64,000 bases of DNA, from assembly GCF_010499245.1 (NCBI RefSeq), contig NZ_JAAGOW010000001.1:4092001-4156000 (forward strand), written 5' to 3'. Source of the stretch: Variovorax sp. WS11. GTDB taxonomy: Bacteria > Pseudomonadota > Gammaproteobacteria > Burkholderiales > Burkholderiaceae_C. The notes below the pieces were generated by a model. That model saw only the letters and a program-made list of their open reading frames with translations, was not told the origin of the DNA and did no database searches. This document shows positions 18,087 to 29,925 of the stretch, in pieces. Position numbers and translations under genes: made by a program. Positions within the stretch are counted from its first letter, which is position 1; the number at the start of each line of letters is the position of its first letter.

Positions 18087-18935
18087 TCAAGCCGCCTTCG
18101 GCTCCGGGAGGATGGCCGTCAGGGCGAAGTCGACGAGATGGAGCCAGGTCGCCTCGAGGCCCATGATGTTGTGGTGGTCGGAGCCGGCGATGGTCTGCAC
18201 GCTGATGGGCGTCGGCCAGGCAGCGATGAGCTTCTGCGAGCGCTCCGGCAGCACGACATCGTCCTGCTCGGCCAGGAGGACCTGGGTTTTCGCCGCGACC
18301 TCCTTGCTGTGCGCCAGGGAGTTGAACTGGTGCCGCAGCAACAGGGAAAGCGGAACCAGCGGGAAGCGCCGCTTCGCCACCTCCAGCATCGAGTCGTAGG
18401 GCGTGACCAGCTGCAGGCTCGCGATCTCCTGTCGCGCCGCCAACTGGATGGCCACGCCCGTGCCCAGGCTCCGGCCGACGACGTGCAGGCGGGCGTGCGG
18501 GAGGGCTCGGCGCAAGTGATTGGCGAACTGGCTCGCGTCCTGCACGGAGGCGAGTTCGGAAGGGTGTCCCTCGGAGTCGGCCACCCCGCGATAGTTGATT
18601 GCGGCAAAGCCGAAGCCTTCCGGAAGCCAGTGCAGCGCCTGCGCCGTGGCGCGAACGTCCTCGCCGCGGCCCGCGAAGTAGATGAACAGGTCCTGCAGCG
18701 CCTCCTCGCCATGCGGGTGGTAGACGTACCCCCGGACCATCCCGCCCGGCACGGTGTGCGAGTACGTGGAGAAGTCGTCGGACAGGTGGACGACGGGGTG
18801 CTTGCGGGCGTTGAACAGGATGTGGCCTTGGCGTGCCGCCAGGAGGGCCCAGTAGGCCGCAATGCTGCCGATGGCAGCTGCCGAAGCCGATAGTGCAATG
18901 CGAGAGACTCTGGATGACAAGGTTCTGCTTCTCAA
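18087..18935 (-). CDS. Alpha/beta hydrolase, membrane-anchored
   Basis: 282-residue serine hydrolase. An N-terminal hydrophobic segment (about residues 12-33) would anchor it with the catalytic domain outside the cytoplasm. The fold shows an oxyanion region (FIYFAGRGEDV), the nucleophile elbow GRSLGTG with Ser near residue 154, LLAEQDDVVLP with the acidic residue, and SDHHNIM with the catalytic His. It resembles BEM46/YfhR-type hydrolases. The start is TTG at 18935, overlapping the dciA stop as TTGA; no better start is available upstream of the anchor. Confidence 0.75.
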   Translation of the reverse strand: MRSRTLSSRVSRIALSASAAAIGSIAAYWALLAARQGHILFNARKHPVVHLSDDFSTYSHTVPGGMVRGYVYHPHGEEALQDLFIYFAGRGEDVRATAQALHWLPEGFGFAAINYRGVADSEGHPSELASVQDASQFANHLRRALPHARLHVVGRSLGTGVAIQLAARQEIASLQLVTPYDSMLEVAKRRFPLVPLSLLLRHQFNSLAHSKEVAAKTQVLLAEQDDVVLPERSQKLIAAWPTPISVQTIAGSDHHNIMGLEATWLHLVDFALTAILPEPKAA

Positions 18936-19237
18936 TGGCGGGTGTGGACTTTCAGGCGCAGGGTCACGTCAGGCCACCCTCTGGACTTCAATCGCGCCTG
19001 CAGCGCAGGCACCAGCTGCCGCAGCTTGGCCGCCGCGGCGCTGCCCCGCACCAGCAGGCACCAGCTGTCCCCTTCCACCGGCCCGGCCTGGACCGCGGCG
19101 CGCATCTCGGGCGGGATCAGTTCCTGGATCGCCTGAAGCCGTTCGGAGGCGTCGCGCGCCCGCGCGATCAGGCTCGCCAGCGTGGGCGAATCCTCGGCAG
19201 CCTGCTGCAAGGTGACGGGGTGCAAACGACGGTTCAT
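18932..19237 (-). CDS. dciA: DciA-like DUF721 protein (replicative helicase loader)
   Basis: 101-residue DUF721 protein. DciA is the ancestral loader of the replicative helicase DnaB in bacteria lacking DnaC. The fold includes an N-terminal helix (TLASLIARARDASERLQAIQELIP) and the strands of the KH-like domain (DSWCLLVRGSAAAAKLRQLVPALQARLKSRG). The C-terminal tail is short. It is transcribed away from secA, an arrangement I recall from other Burkholderiales. 177 bp separate the two start codons. Confidence 0.8.
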   Translation of the reverse strand: MNRRLHPVTLQQAAEDSPTLASLIARARDASERLQAIQELIPPEMRAAVQAGPVEGDSWCLLVRGSAAAAKLRQLVPALQARLKSRGWPDVTLRLKVHTRH

Positions 19238-19414
19238 GACTAGGTAGTGGAAATGGCAACGCGGCTAAAATGCCCGGTTTGCCGGCATTCGTGCCGGCGG
19301 GGCGCGTGCCATTTGGCGTGTTGATTTTGCGCCAGGCGCGCCCACCTGCTTTCACTATCTTAGGAATTTCGGTCGCGGACCCGCATGCCATGGGGTCGCT
19401 GTCGACCCGCTCGC

Positions 19415-22198
<2,784 letters not shown>

Positions 22199-22220
22199 TA
22201 GCCGAACGGAAACCCCCGCC

Positions 22221-23450
22221 ATGCCCGTGAATCTTTCCGCTCCCGATCCCGCCGCGCTGCACGCGGTGCCCGGCGTTCGCATCGGCGTGGCCGAAGCGGG
22301 CGTGCGCAAGGCCAACCGCAAGGACCTGACGGTGGTGCTGATCGACGAGGGCGCCGCGGTCGGCGGCGTCTTCACGCAGAACCGCTTCTGCGCCGCGCCG
22401 GTGCAGGTCTGCCGCGAGCACCTGCAGAAGGACTTCGGCATCCGCGCGATGCTGATCAACACCGGCAACGCGAACGCCGGCACCGGCGAGGACGGGCTGG
22501 CACGCACGCGCGCCACCTGCATCGCGCTGGCCCGCAAGCTCAACGTGGCGCCGGAGCAGATCCTGCCCTTCTCGACCGGCGTGATCATGGAGCCGCTGCC
22601 CATCGACCGCATCGAGGCCGGCCTGCCGGCCGCGCTGGCCGATGCGCAACCCGCCCACTGGGCGCGTGCGGCCGAGGGCATCATGACCACCGACACCGTG
22701 CCCAAGGCTTTCAGCCGGCAGCTGCAGATCGGCGGAGCCACCGTCACCGTCACCGGCATCAGCAAGGGCGCCGGCATGATCCGGCCCAACATGGCGACCA
22801 TGCTGGGCTTCATGGCGACTGACGCGAAGATCGCGCCGGCCCTGATCCAGCCCTTGGCCAAGGCGCTGGCCGAGGCCTCCTTCAACCGCGTGACCATCGA
22901 CGGCGACACCTCGACCAACGACTCCTTCGTGGTGATCGCGACGCAGCAGGCCGCGCATGCCACCATCGACTCGCTGGACTCGGCCGAGGGCCGTGCGCTG
23001 GTCGAGGCGATGCAGGCGGTCGCGCGCCAGCTGGCCCAAGCCATCGTGCGCGACGGCGAGGGCGCGACCAAGTTCATCACCGTGCGCGTGGAGGGCGGCC
23101 GCGACGCTGCCGAATGCCGGCAGGTGGCCTATGCGGTCGCGCATTCGCCGCTGGTCAAGACGGCGTTCTACGCGAGCGACCCGAACCTCGGCCGCATCCT
23201 GGCGGCAGTCGGGTATGCCGGGATCTCCGACCTGGATCAGACGGGCATCGATCTCTACCTCGACGACGTGCATGTGGCCGTCAAGGGCGGGCGCAATCCG
23301 TCCTACCGCGAGGAAGATGGCCAGCGCGTGATGAAGCAGAGCGAGATCACCGTGCGCATCGCGCTCGGCCGCGGTGAAGCCGCCGACACCGTGTGGACCT
23401 GCGACCTGAGCCACGACTATGTGTCCATCAACGCCGACTACAGGTCATGA
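22221..23450 (+). CDS. argJ: Bifunctional ornithine acetyltransferase / N-acetylglutamate synthase ArgJ
   Basis: 409-residue enzyme of the cyclic arginine pathway that moves the acetyl group from N-acetylornithine to glutamate. It is made as a proprotein that cuts itself at the ATML motif: Ala192|Thr193 ([13 protein letters not shown]), giving alpha and beta chains with Thr193 as nucleophile. Oxyanion Thr-Gly residues lie in FSTGVIMEP. The C-terminus (ADYRS) is typical. The TGA overlaps the ATG of the next gene (ATGA). argH lies about 27 kb away in the window. Confidence 0.97.
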   Translation: MPVNLSAPDPAALHAVPGVRIGVAEAGVRKANRKDLTVVLIDEGAAVGGVFTQNRFCAAPVQVCREHLQKDFGIRAMLINTGNANAGTGEDGLARTRATCIALARKLNVAPEQILPFSTGVIMEPLPIDRIEAGLPAALADAQPAHWARAAEGIMTTDTVPKAFSRQLQIGGATVTVTGISKGAGMIRPNMATMLGFMATDAKIAPALIQPLAKALAEASFNRVTIDGDTSTNDSFVVIATQQAAHATIDSLDSAEGRALVEAMQAVARQLAQAIVRDGEGATKFITVRVEGGRDAAECRQVAYAVAHSPLVKTAFYASDPNLGRILAAVGYAGISDLDQTGIDLYLDDVHVAVKGGRNPSYREEDGQRVMKQSEITVRIALGRGEAADTVWTCDLSHDYVSINADYRS

Positions 23451-24316
23451 ATGAGAAGTTCGAAAAGTTGATCGAGCGTGCCGAGCAGTTGATCGGCCGC
23501 ATCGAATCCATCCTTCCCCAGCCGCTGTCCGCCCCCGCCGACTGGAACGCCTCGATTGCCTGGCGCTACCGCCGCCGCAGCTCGGGGCATGGCACGCTGG
23601 AGCCGGTGCGCCACTTGGCGCCCATGCCGCTCGATGCGCTGAAGGAAATCGACGTCCAGAAGGAAAAGATCGAGCGCAACACCCGCCAGTTCGTCGAGGG
23701 CAAGCCGGCCAACAACGTGCTGCTGACCGGTGCTCGCGGCACCGGCAAGTCTTCCCTGATCCGCGCCTGCCTGCACGCCTATGCACCGCAGGGGCTGCGA
23801 CTGATCGAGGTCGACAAGGCCGAGCTGACCGACCTGCCCGACATCGTCGAGGTGGTGTCGCAGCGGCCCGAGAAGTTCATCGTCTTCAGCGACGACTTGA
23901 GCTTCGACGAGGGCGAGCCGGGCTACAAGGCGCTCAAGTCCATCCTCGACGGCTCGGTGGCCGCGGCCACGCCCAACGTGCTGATCTATGCGACCAGCAA
24001 CCGGCGCCACCTGCTGCCCGAGTACATGAAGGACAACCTCAGCTACACCCACACCGAGGACGGCGAGGTTCATCCCGGCGAGGTGATCGAGGAGAAGATC
24101 TCTCTGTCGGAGCGCTTCGGCCTCTGGGTGAGCTTCTATCCCTTCAGCCAGAACGAGTACCTGGCGATCGTCGCGCAGTGGCTGTCTTCCTTCGGCGCCG
24201 ATGCCAAGACCATCGAAGGTGCGCGCGCCGAGGCGCTGGTCTGGGCGCTGGAGCGCGGCTCGCGCAGCGGCCGCGTGGCCTACCAGTTCGCGCGCGACTA
24301 CGCCGGGCGGCACTGA
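23447..24316 (+). CDS. DUF815 family AAA ATPase
   Basis: 289-residue ATPase of the DUF815 family. The Walker A is GARGTGKSS near residue 103; Walker B-like [10 protein letters not shown] follows, then a sensor-1 type Asn in [12 protein letters not shown]. The N-terminal 60 residues are a helical lead. The cellular role is not established. The start overlaps the argJ stop (ATGA), and mutT begins nine bases after the stop. The argJ-DUF815-mutT order is a recurring neighbourhood in Burkholderiales, to my knowledge. Confidence 0.85.
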   Translation: MNEKFEKLIERAEQLIGRIESILPQPLSAPADWNASIAWRYRRRSSGHGTLEPVRHLAPMPLDALKEIDVQKEKIERNTRQFVEGKPANNVLLTGARGTGKSSLIRACLHAYAPQGLRLIEVDKAELTDLPDIVEVVSQRPEKFIVFSDDLSFDEGEPGYKALKSILDGSVAAATPNVLIYATSNRRHLLPEYMKDNLSYTHTEDGEVHPGEVIEEKISLSERFGLWVSFYPFSQNEYLAIVAQWLSSFGADAKTIEGARAEALVWALERGSRSGRVAYQFARDYAGRH

Positions 24317-24324
24317 GCACGGCC

Positions 24325-24750
24325 GTGGCGGACGCACGCAAGCACACCGAGGTGGCGGTCGGAATCCTGATCCGCGAGCAGGACGAGGCGCTGCTGCTGT
24401 CCACCCGCCCCGAAGGCAAGCCCTATGCCGGCTACTGGGAATTCCCGGGCGGCAAGATCGAGAGCGGCGAATCGATCGAGCAGGCGCTGCGGCGCGAACT
24501 GCACGAGGAGCTCGGCATCACCATCGATGCCGCCGAGGTCTGGAAGACCACCGAGCACGACTACCCGCACGCACTGGTGCGCCTGCACTGGTGCAAGGTG
24601 CGTGCGTGGCAAGGCGAGTTCGAGATGCGCGAGGGCCAGGCGATGCGCTGGCAACAACTGCCGCTGTCGGTGACGCCCGTGCTGCCGGGTGCGCTGCCGG
24701 TGCTCGACTGGCTGGCGCAGGAGCGCGGCCTGCCCGGGGCCGCCTACTGA
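24325..24750 (+). CDS. mutT: 8-oxo-dGTP diphosphatase MutT-like Nudix hydrolase
   Basis: 141-residue Nudix protein. The Nudix box GGKIESGES...[10 protein letters not shown] occupies about residues 42-64 and matches G-x5-E-x7-REUxEExGU. [16 protein letters not shown] near the C-terminus resembles the MutT base-recognition region, so sanitising of 8-oxo-dGTP is the likely job. GTG at 24325 is the first start after the DUF815 stop; the protein then begins [15 protein letters not shown]. The 3' end overlaps the convergent yacG gene by seven bases. Confidence 0.88.
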   Translation: MADARKHTEVAVGILIREQDEALLLSTRPEGKPYAGYWEFPGGKIESGESIEQALRRELHEELGITIDAAEVWKTTEHDYPHALVRLHWCKVRAWQGEFEMREGQAMRWQQLPLSVTPVLPGALPVLDWLAQERGLPGAAY

Positions 24751-24959
24751 AGCTTGGGGTCGCCGAAGGCCTCGTCGTCGGGCGGGGCATCCGCCGGCAT
24801 GCGGAATTCCTCGGTGGCCCAGGCGCCGAGATCGATGCCCTTGCAGCGCGCGCTGCAGAAGGGGCGATAGGGGTTGCTCGGCCCGTAGACGCTGTCTTTG
24901 CCGCACGCAGGGCAGCGCACGATGCGCTCGCCGGCAGCCGTCTTCCTGCTCGTGCTCAT
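24744..24959 (-). CDS. yacG: DNA gyrase inhibitor / zinc-binding protein YacG
   Basis: 71-residue zinc protein; E. coli YacG binds GyrB and blocks DNA binding. Four Cys ligands are present: RCPACGK (Cys17 and Cys20) and [14 protein letters not shown] (Cys35 and Cys39), an unmistakable family signature. The acidic tail ([10 protein letters not shown]) is the gyrase-contact region in the E. coli protein. Lies eight bases downstream of zapD on the minus strand, the usual pairing. Confidence 0.95.
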   Translation of the reverse strand: MSTSRKTAAGERIVRCPACGKDSVYGPSNPYRPFCSARCKGIDLGAWATEEFRMPADAPPDDEAFGDPKLQ

Positions 24960-24967
24960 CGAAACAC

Positions 24968-25723
24968 TCAGGCGCAGAGGGTGAGCTCGAAGGGCGTGTC
25001 CTCCGCGCTCTGGTGTAGCCGGTCGTCGGCCTCGTGCCGCATCAGCCGCACCGACACCATGAGCCGGTTGCCGCTGATCTCGGGGATGAGCCCCAGCCGC
25101 GGATCGATGCGCAGCCGCAGCAGCTGGAAGCTGCGGCCCTGCGGCAAGTTCTGCTGGAACTGGCCGTTCGTCGCGATCACCTTGTAGGGCACGTCGGTGT
25201 CGCGCAGCAGCTTCAGCAGCAGGTAGATCGATTCAGCCAGCGGCGCGAGCGTGGAGGACCAGCGTTCCAGATCGGCCCGGCGCTCGTGGGCCTGGCGGTG
25301 CTGCCAGGCGTAGTAGGCGGGCAGGTCGAACTCGCAGGTGCCGCCGGGAATGCTGGCGCGGCTGCGGATGCTCATGAGCCACTCGTTCTCGGTCAGCGCC
25401 TGGCCGGCCTTGCCGGCAATCGTGTTGAGCGTCGCGAAGTTGGTTTCGAGCTTGCCGACCACCTGGTCCAGCACGGCCTCGGAAATCGCGGGGTTGCCGC
25501 GATAGCTGTTGAAGACGTTCTTGTGCTTGTCGAGGTCGCGCATCACGTCGGCCTTCAGGTCGGCGCGTGCGGCCACGTCCATGATCTCGAAGATCGTCAC
25601 CAGCGCGTAGTGATGGGACAGGGCCGAGTCGGCAGGGACCAGTTCACCGAGGCGGCGGAACAGGTGCTCCAGCCGCAGGTAGGTCCGGATGCGCTCGTTG
25701 AAGGGGTATTCGTAGAGGATCAC
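24968..25723 (-). CDS. zapD: Cell division protein ZapD
   Basis: 251-residue FtsZ-associated protein (YacF) that cross-links FtsZ filaments in the Z ring. Helical N-terminal domain begins [21 protein letters not shown]. The beta-rich C-terminal domain includes [26 protein letters not shown] and [11 protein letters not shown]. Length is typical. The start is GTG at 25723, giving the conserved first residues; there is no alternative ATG. Followed by yacG. In many relatives coaE is directly upstream; here an SGNH/MBOAT pair separates them. Confidence 0.95.
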   Translation of the reverse strand: MILYEYPFNERIRTYLRLEHLFRRLGELVPADSALSHHYALVTIFEIMDVAARADLKADVMRDLDKHKNVFNSYRGNPAISEAVLDQVVGKLETNFATLNTIAGKAGQALTENEWLMSIRSRASIPGGTCEFDLPAYYAWQHRQAHERRADLERWSSTLAPLAESIYLLLKLLRDTDVPYKVIATNGQFQQNLPQGRSFQLLRLRIDPRLGLIPEISGNRLMVSVRLMRHEADDRLHQSAEDTPFELTLCA

Positions 25724-25760
25724 GTGTCTGTGGGTTTCCCGTCGCGGGATGATAAGCCTC

Positions 25761-26777
25761 TCACGGCGCCTTCGTCTGTGGGACGGGCAGCACTTCGCGC
25801 ACCACGCCCAGCATGTACTCGCCCAGCGCCAGCTGTCCGTGCATGGACAGGTGGGTGTCGTTCGAGAAATAGAAGTCCTGCATCTGGTGGCCCTTTTCGC
25901 GCGCGAAGGCGTAGAGGTCGGGCCCGAGCTTCGCCTCGCGGAAGCCGTGAACGAAGTCCTTCGAGAAGTCGGGTCTGAGGAAGACGGTGGTCTTGTTGGG
26001 GATCACCATCCACAGCTGCGGGATGGCCTGGTGCTGCGCGGCAAAGCCCTTGATCCGGTCCAGCGTGCCCGTGGTCAGCGGGCCGTTGCCCTCGTCGTCG
26101 ACGAAGACCGGCAGCTTGTTGCACTCGCGGTGGGAGAAGTACTTGCAGCCGTCCGGCAGCGGCCGGACCCAGGTGTTCTTGTTGAACAGGAGATCGACAG
26201 CCGAGTTCCTCGCGCGCCAGGAGTTGTAGTAGGCGGCCGGGCCGGTGTCGAAGCGCGCGCTCCAGTTCGGCAGGGCATCGGGGCCCGGAAGCTCGGCGGG
26301 CTTCACGAAAGGCTCGAGCTGGGATGAGAAGGGCTTGATGACCTTCTCGCAGGTCTGGCCACTCACCGTCCGCTCGTCGAGCAGGCGCTCTACGCTTTCG
26401 AAGATGATCAGCTTCCCCTTGAAGCCCGCGCGCTGGATCCACTGGTCGAAATCCTTGCACATCACCGTGCCGTACTGGCCCCAGTAGGTGGTGGCGACGC
26501 GGTAGCCGGCCTTCGCCAGCGAGGACTGCCAGTAGAGCGTCATCGAAAAACTGTCGCCGATGACCAGGATGTCAGCCTGGTCGACCGGCGCGGCCTTCAG
26601 GTAGGCGGGGGCGACCGTGGGGGCCGGCTTGGTCCAGCCGAAATCCTCTTCCGCCAGGTGGCCGATGCGGGTCAGGTCGCCATAGGGCGGGAGACTGGTG
26701 AGCGAGACGAGCCACATCACGAACACGGCCACGTAGCCGGTGACGAAGATGCGGAGCCAGACTTTTGCGAGCGTCAT
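25761..26777 (-). CDS. AlgX/AlgJ-like SGNH acetyltransferase-hydrolase domain protein
   Basis: 338-residue protein with an N-terminal membrane anchor or uncleaved signal (residues 8-30). A periplasmic SGNH-fold domain follows: block I is ILVIGDSFS with the nucleophile Ser near residue 78, and the C-terminal NDTHLSMHGQ supplies the Asp and His. This pattern is that of AlgJ/AlgX-type enzymes, which transfer O-acetyl groups in the periplasm with an MBOAT partner. The MBOAT gene lies eight bases upstream. ATG 26777 starts the protein just before the anchor. The glycan acceptor is unknown. Confidence 0.8.
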   Translation of the reverse strand: MTLAKVWLRIFVTGYVAVFVMWLVSLTSLPPYGDLTRIGHLAEEDFGWTKPAPTVAPAYLKAAPVDQADILVIGDSFSMTLYWQSSLAKAGYRVATTYWGQYGTVMCKDFDQWIQRAGFKGKLIIFESVERLLDERTVSGQTCEKVIKPFSSQLEPFVKPAELPGPDALPNWSARFDTGPAAYYNSWRARNSAVDLLFNKNTWVRPLPDGCKYFSHRECNKLPVFVDDEGNGPLTTGTLDRIKGFAAQHQAIPQLWMVIPNKTTVFLRPDFSKDFVHGFREAKLGPDLYAFAREKGHQMQDFYFSNDTHLSMHGQLALGEYMLGVVREVLPVPQTKAP

Positions 26778-26785
26778 GGCGGTTT

Positions 26786-28279
26786 TCAGAATTGGAAGTA
26801 CAGGAAGGGGCTGTAGCCGCCCAGCTTCGACACCGCCCAGGCGAACATCAGGAAGCTGCCGGCGGCAATCAGCACGGTCGAGCCCAGGGCCAGCACCCGG
26901 CTGCCGGCCACGGCCTGCGGATGGGGCACCCAGCGCTCGAGCGAGATGGTGGGCGGGAAGGCCAGGCAGATCAGCACGCCTATCAGCATCGTCCTGAAGA
27001 ACTCGGACTTGCGGTAGGGCACCAGGCCCATCTCGCTGAAGGCGGTGGGCGGCGCGCCGTGCAGGCCCAGCATGCCCTTGTAGACCGCCACCGCCGTGTG
27101 CATGCCGTCGGCGCGGAAGACCACCCAGGCAATCATCACGCAGAGGAAGGTGAGCAGCCAGCCGAACACGCGTGCGATGGGCCCCGCCGGAACGTTGCGC
27201 CGCACCTTGGCGTTCCAGAGGTGGTTGACCATCAGGTAGGCACCGTGCAGCGCGCCCCAGATCACGAAGGTCCAGGCCGCGCCGTGCCAGAGCCCGCCCA
27301 GCAGCATGGTGAGGAACAGGTTCAGGTAGCGCCTGGCCTCGCCCTTGCGGTTGCCGCCCAGCGGCACATAGAGGTAGTCGCGCAGGAAGGTCGACAGCGA
27401 GATGTGCCAGCGGCGCCAGAACTCGATGATGTTGGTCGACTTGTAGGGCGAGCGGAAGTTGAGCGGCAGCTGCACGCCCAGGCACATCGACAGGCCGACC
27501 GCCATGTCCGAATAGCCCGAGAAGTCGAAGTAGATCTGCAGCGTGTAGGCGAGCACGCCGAACCACGCCGTGTAGAGCGTGGGCGCGAGGCCGCTGTGCG
27601 CCCCGTTGAACATCAGGTCGGAGTACTGGCCCATCGGGTCGGCGATCAGCAGCTTCTTGGCCAGGCCGAAGCTGAAGATCGCCAGGCCCAGCGCCACCTT
27701 GCGCGGGTCGGCCTTGTAGGTCTCCGGGTTGGCGAACTGCGGCATCATCTGCGCGTGGTGCAGGACCGGGCCCGCGATCAGGTGCGGGAAGTAGGTGACG
27801 AAGAGCGCGTAATGCACGAAGCTGCGCTCATGCACCTTGCCCTGCCAGCAGTCGACCAGGAAGGCGATCTGCGTGAAGGTGTAGAAGGAAATCCCGATCG
27901 GCAGCGCGATGTGCAGCATCGGGATGGGCGAGAAGCCGCTCGCCGCCAGCCCCTCGTTGACGTTCGACACGAAGAAGTTCGCGTACTTGAAGACCGCCAG
28001 CACGCCGAGGTTGACCACCAGGGCGACGATCAGCAGGCGCTTGCGCTGGGCGTCGTCGCGGCCCGGCCCGGGCGTGAGGCGCAGGCCGAACCAGTAGTTG
28101 ATGCAGATCGAGGCGATCAGGAGCGGCATCGCCTTGACGCTCCACCAGCCGTAGAAGAAGAGCGAGGCGAGGGCCAGGAAGCCGGCCGCGGCGCGCGCGT
28201 TGCGTTGACCGATCAGGAAGAAGCCGAACAGGACGATCGGAAAAAAGACAAAGAGAAACGCGTGCGAATTGAAAAGCAT
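26786..28279 (-). CDS. MBOAT family O-acyltransferase (AlgI/PatA-like)
   Basis: 497-residue multi-pass membrane protein of the MBOAT family, which exports acetyl groups from the cytoplasm for periplasmic glycan O-acetylation. About 11 helices are visible. Family sites include FDFSGYSDMAVGLS near residue 240, RSPYKSTNIIEFWRRWHISLS cut by the conserved Trp-Arg-Arg-Trp-His, the LRDYLYVPLGGNRKG loop, and LWHGAAWTFVIWG with the catalytic His. ATG 28279 (MLFNSHAF) is the usual family start; an upstream ATG at 28297 would add six residues. Pairs with the SGNH gene immediately downstream. Confidence 0.92.
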   Translation of the reverse strand: MLFNSHAFLFVFFPIVLFGFFLIGQRNARAAAGFLALASLFFYGWWSVKAMPLLIASICINYWFGLRLTPGPGRDDAQRKRLLIVALVVNLGVLAVFKYANFFVSNVNEGLAASGFSPIPMLHIALPIGISFYTFTQIAFLVDCWQGKVHERSFVHYALFVTYFPHLIAGPVLHHAQMMPQFANPETYKADPRKVALGLAIFSFGLAKKLLIADPMGQYSDLMFNGAHSGLAPTLYTAWFGVLAYTLQIYFDFSGYSDMAVGLSMCLGVQLPLNFRSPYKSTNIIEFWRRWHISLSTFLRDYLYVPLGGNRKGEARRYLNLFLTMLLGGLWHGAAWTFVIWGALHGAYLMVNHLWNAKVRRNVPAGPIARVFGWLLTFLCVMIAWVVFRADGMHTAVAVYKGMLGLHGAPPTAFSEMGLVPYRKSEFFRTMLIGVLICLAFPPTISLERWVPHPQAVAGSRVLALGSTVLIAAGSFLMFAWAVSKLGGYSPFLYFQF

Positions 28280-28363
28280 CTCGGAGGGGGCGTGCACGCT
28301 GGCCTCGCGCGCCGCCTTCTTCTGTTCGGTGGGGGATCCGCCGCCGGGGCAGCAAACCCCGCA

Positions 28364-29002
28364 TTATCGCTGGGCAGCCGGGTGCCAGGACAGAGCGCGG
28401 ACTTCCAGCGCGAGTTCCTCGAGCGAGAGCGTTTCGTTGAAGATCACCGCGTCGGCGGCTGCGCGCCGCGCGCTGCGCTGCGCCTGCTGGGCGATGACGG
28501 CGCGCACCGCCTCGGGGGTCCAGCCCGAGCGGGCGATCACGCGCTGCAGCTGGGTCTCTTCGGTGGCGTCGACCACCAGCACGCGGTCGACCAGCGCGCG
28601 CCAGCGCCTCGATTCGACCAGCAGGGGCACGTCGAAGACGATCAGGCCCGGGCCGGCAGCGGCCGCCTGGGCCTCGCACTCGGCGCCGATCGCGGGGTGA
28701 AGAATGGCCTCGAGCCGCTGCTTGGCCGCGGGGTCGGCGAACGCCAGCGCACGCATCCGCGCGCGGTCCATGCTGCCGTCCGCAGCGACGACCGAGGGGC
28801 CGAAGGCGGCCGCGATCGCCGGCATCGCGGCGCCTTGCGGCTGGGTGATGGCGCGCGCGATGGCGTCGGTGTCGATCAGCGTGGCGCCGTCCGCGACCAG
28901 GATGGACGCGACCGTGCTCTTGCCGCTGCCGATGCCGCCGGTCAGGCCGATGCGCAGGCTCAGGACGTCAGTGCGCCCAGGGGAAAGGCGAAGGGGATCC
29001 AT
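28364..29002 (-). CDS. coaE: Dephospho-CoA kinase CoaE
   Basis: 212-residue P-loop kinase that performs the last step of coenzyme A synthesis. The P-loop is [12 protein letters not shown], near residue 19. DTDAIAR follows, with the base-binding Asp, then [13 protein letters not shown] and the LID region near [16 protein letters not shown]. The only in-frame ATG upstream of the P-loop is at 29002, which makes the gene overlap pilD by 43 bp and adds about 16 residues compared with E. coli CoaE. Conserved position after pilD. Confidence 0.95.
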   Translation of the reverse strand: MDPLRLSPGRTDVLSLRIGLTGGIGSGKSTVASILVADGATLIDTDAIARAITQPQGAAMPAIAAAFGPSVVAADGSMDRARMRALAFADPAAKQRLEAILHPAIGAECEAQAAAAGPGLIVFDVPLLVESRRWRALVDRVLVVDATEETQLQRVIARSGWTPEAVRAVIAQQAQRSARRAAADAVIFNETLSLEELALEVRALSWHPAAQR

Positions 29003-29925
29003 TGCCGCACAGTATCGGGCCCGGCGACGAGGCACACGAGCCCGGCGCCCGCCAGGAAGGGGCCGAAGGAGATGGGAACGTCCTTGTGGGCCAGCTTGCC
29101 GATCAGCAGCAGCAGGCTGCCGAGGATGGCGCCCACCAGGGACGACACCAGCACGATGGCGATGAGGTAGTCGGCGCCCAGCCAGGCGCCCAACGCCGCC
29201 AGGAGCTTGAAGTCGCCATAGCCCATGCCCTCCTTGCCGGTGGCGAGGCGGTAAGCGTGGTAGACCAGCCACAGGCTCAGGTAGCCGAACACGGCGCCCC
29301 AGACCGCGGACGCCAGCGGCACGCGTGTCAGGCCCGCCGCCGCGCCGATGAGGCCCAGCCAGAGCAGGGCATAGTTGAGCGAGTCGGGCAGGTACTGCGT
29401 GTCCAGGTCGATCAGGAACTGGCAGACCAGGAGCGCGGCGAAGGCGGCCCACAGTGCCGCGGTCGGCGACAGTCCGTGGCGCCAGGCGCACAGCGCGAAC
29501 AGCGCCCCCATGACCAGTTCCACCAGCGGGTAGCGCGGGCTGATCGATGCCTTGCAGGCGCTGCAGCGTCCGCGCAGGAAGAGATAGCTGAGCACCGGCA
29601 CGTTTTCGTACCAGCGGATCGCGTGGCCGCAGTGTCCGCAGCGCGAGGCCGGACGCGCCAGGCTGAACGGGGGCAGGGCTTCGACCGCCTTGGCCGCTTC
29701 GCCGACGGCTGCCTCGAGCGGGGGGGGCGTGTTCGTCTTCGGGCCGAACACCAGGCTCCACAGCGAAGGCACGCCATCGACCCTCATTAGGTTGCCCACG
29801 GCCTCGCCCAGCCACTGCCGGTACATCATGATCGGCGTGCGGTAGATCACCACGTTGAGGAAACTGCCGACGAGCAGCCCCAGCACGCCGGCCAGCGCGG
29901 CGTCGACCCCCTGCGACGGCAGCAT
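28960..29925 (-). CDS. pilD: Prepilin peptidase / N-methyltransferase PilD
   Basis: 321-residue inner-membrane aspartyl protease that cleaves type IV prepilin leader peptides and methylates the new N-terminus. Two CxxC pairs (CGHC and CSAC) form the cytoplasmic zinc site of the bifunctional type. Catalytic Asp residues lie in [12 protein letters not shown] and in GYGDFKLL (the GxGD motif). Eight helices are expected. A proline-rich insertion in the first cytoplasmic loop ([14 protein letters not shown]) is longer than usual. Start overlaps the pilC stop by one base. Confidence 0.96.
   Translation of the reverse strand: MLPSQGVDAALAGVLGLLVGSFLNVVIYRTPIMMYRQWLGEAVGNLMRVDGVPSLWSLVFGPKTNTPPPLEAAVGEAAKAVEALPPFSLARPASRCGHCGHAIRWYENVPVLSYLFLRGRCSACKASISPRYPLVELVMGALFALCAWRHGLSPTAALWAAFAALLVCQFLIDLDTQYLPDSLNYALLWLGLIGAAAGLTRVPLASAVWGAVFGYLSLWLVYHAYRLATGKEGMGYGDFKLLAALGAWLGADYLIAIVLVSSLVGAILGSLLLLIGKLAHKDVPISFGPFLAGAGLVCLVAGPDTVRQWIPFAFPLGALTS

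Noticed and set aside
18862-19243. Plus-strand small frames across the DciA gene
   Set aside because: They are Arg/Ser/Ala-rich shadows; the minus-strand DUF721 reading has clear family features.
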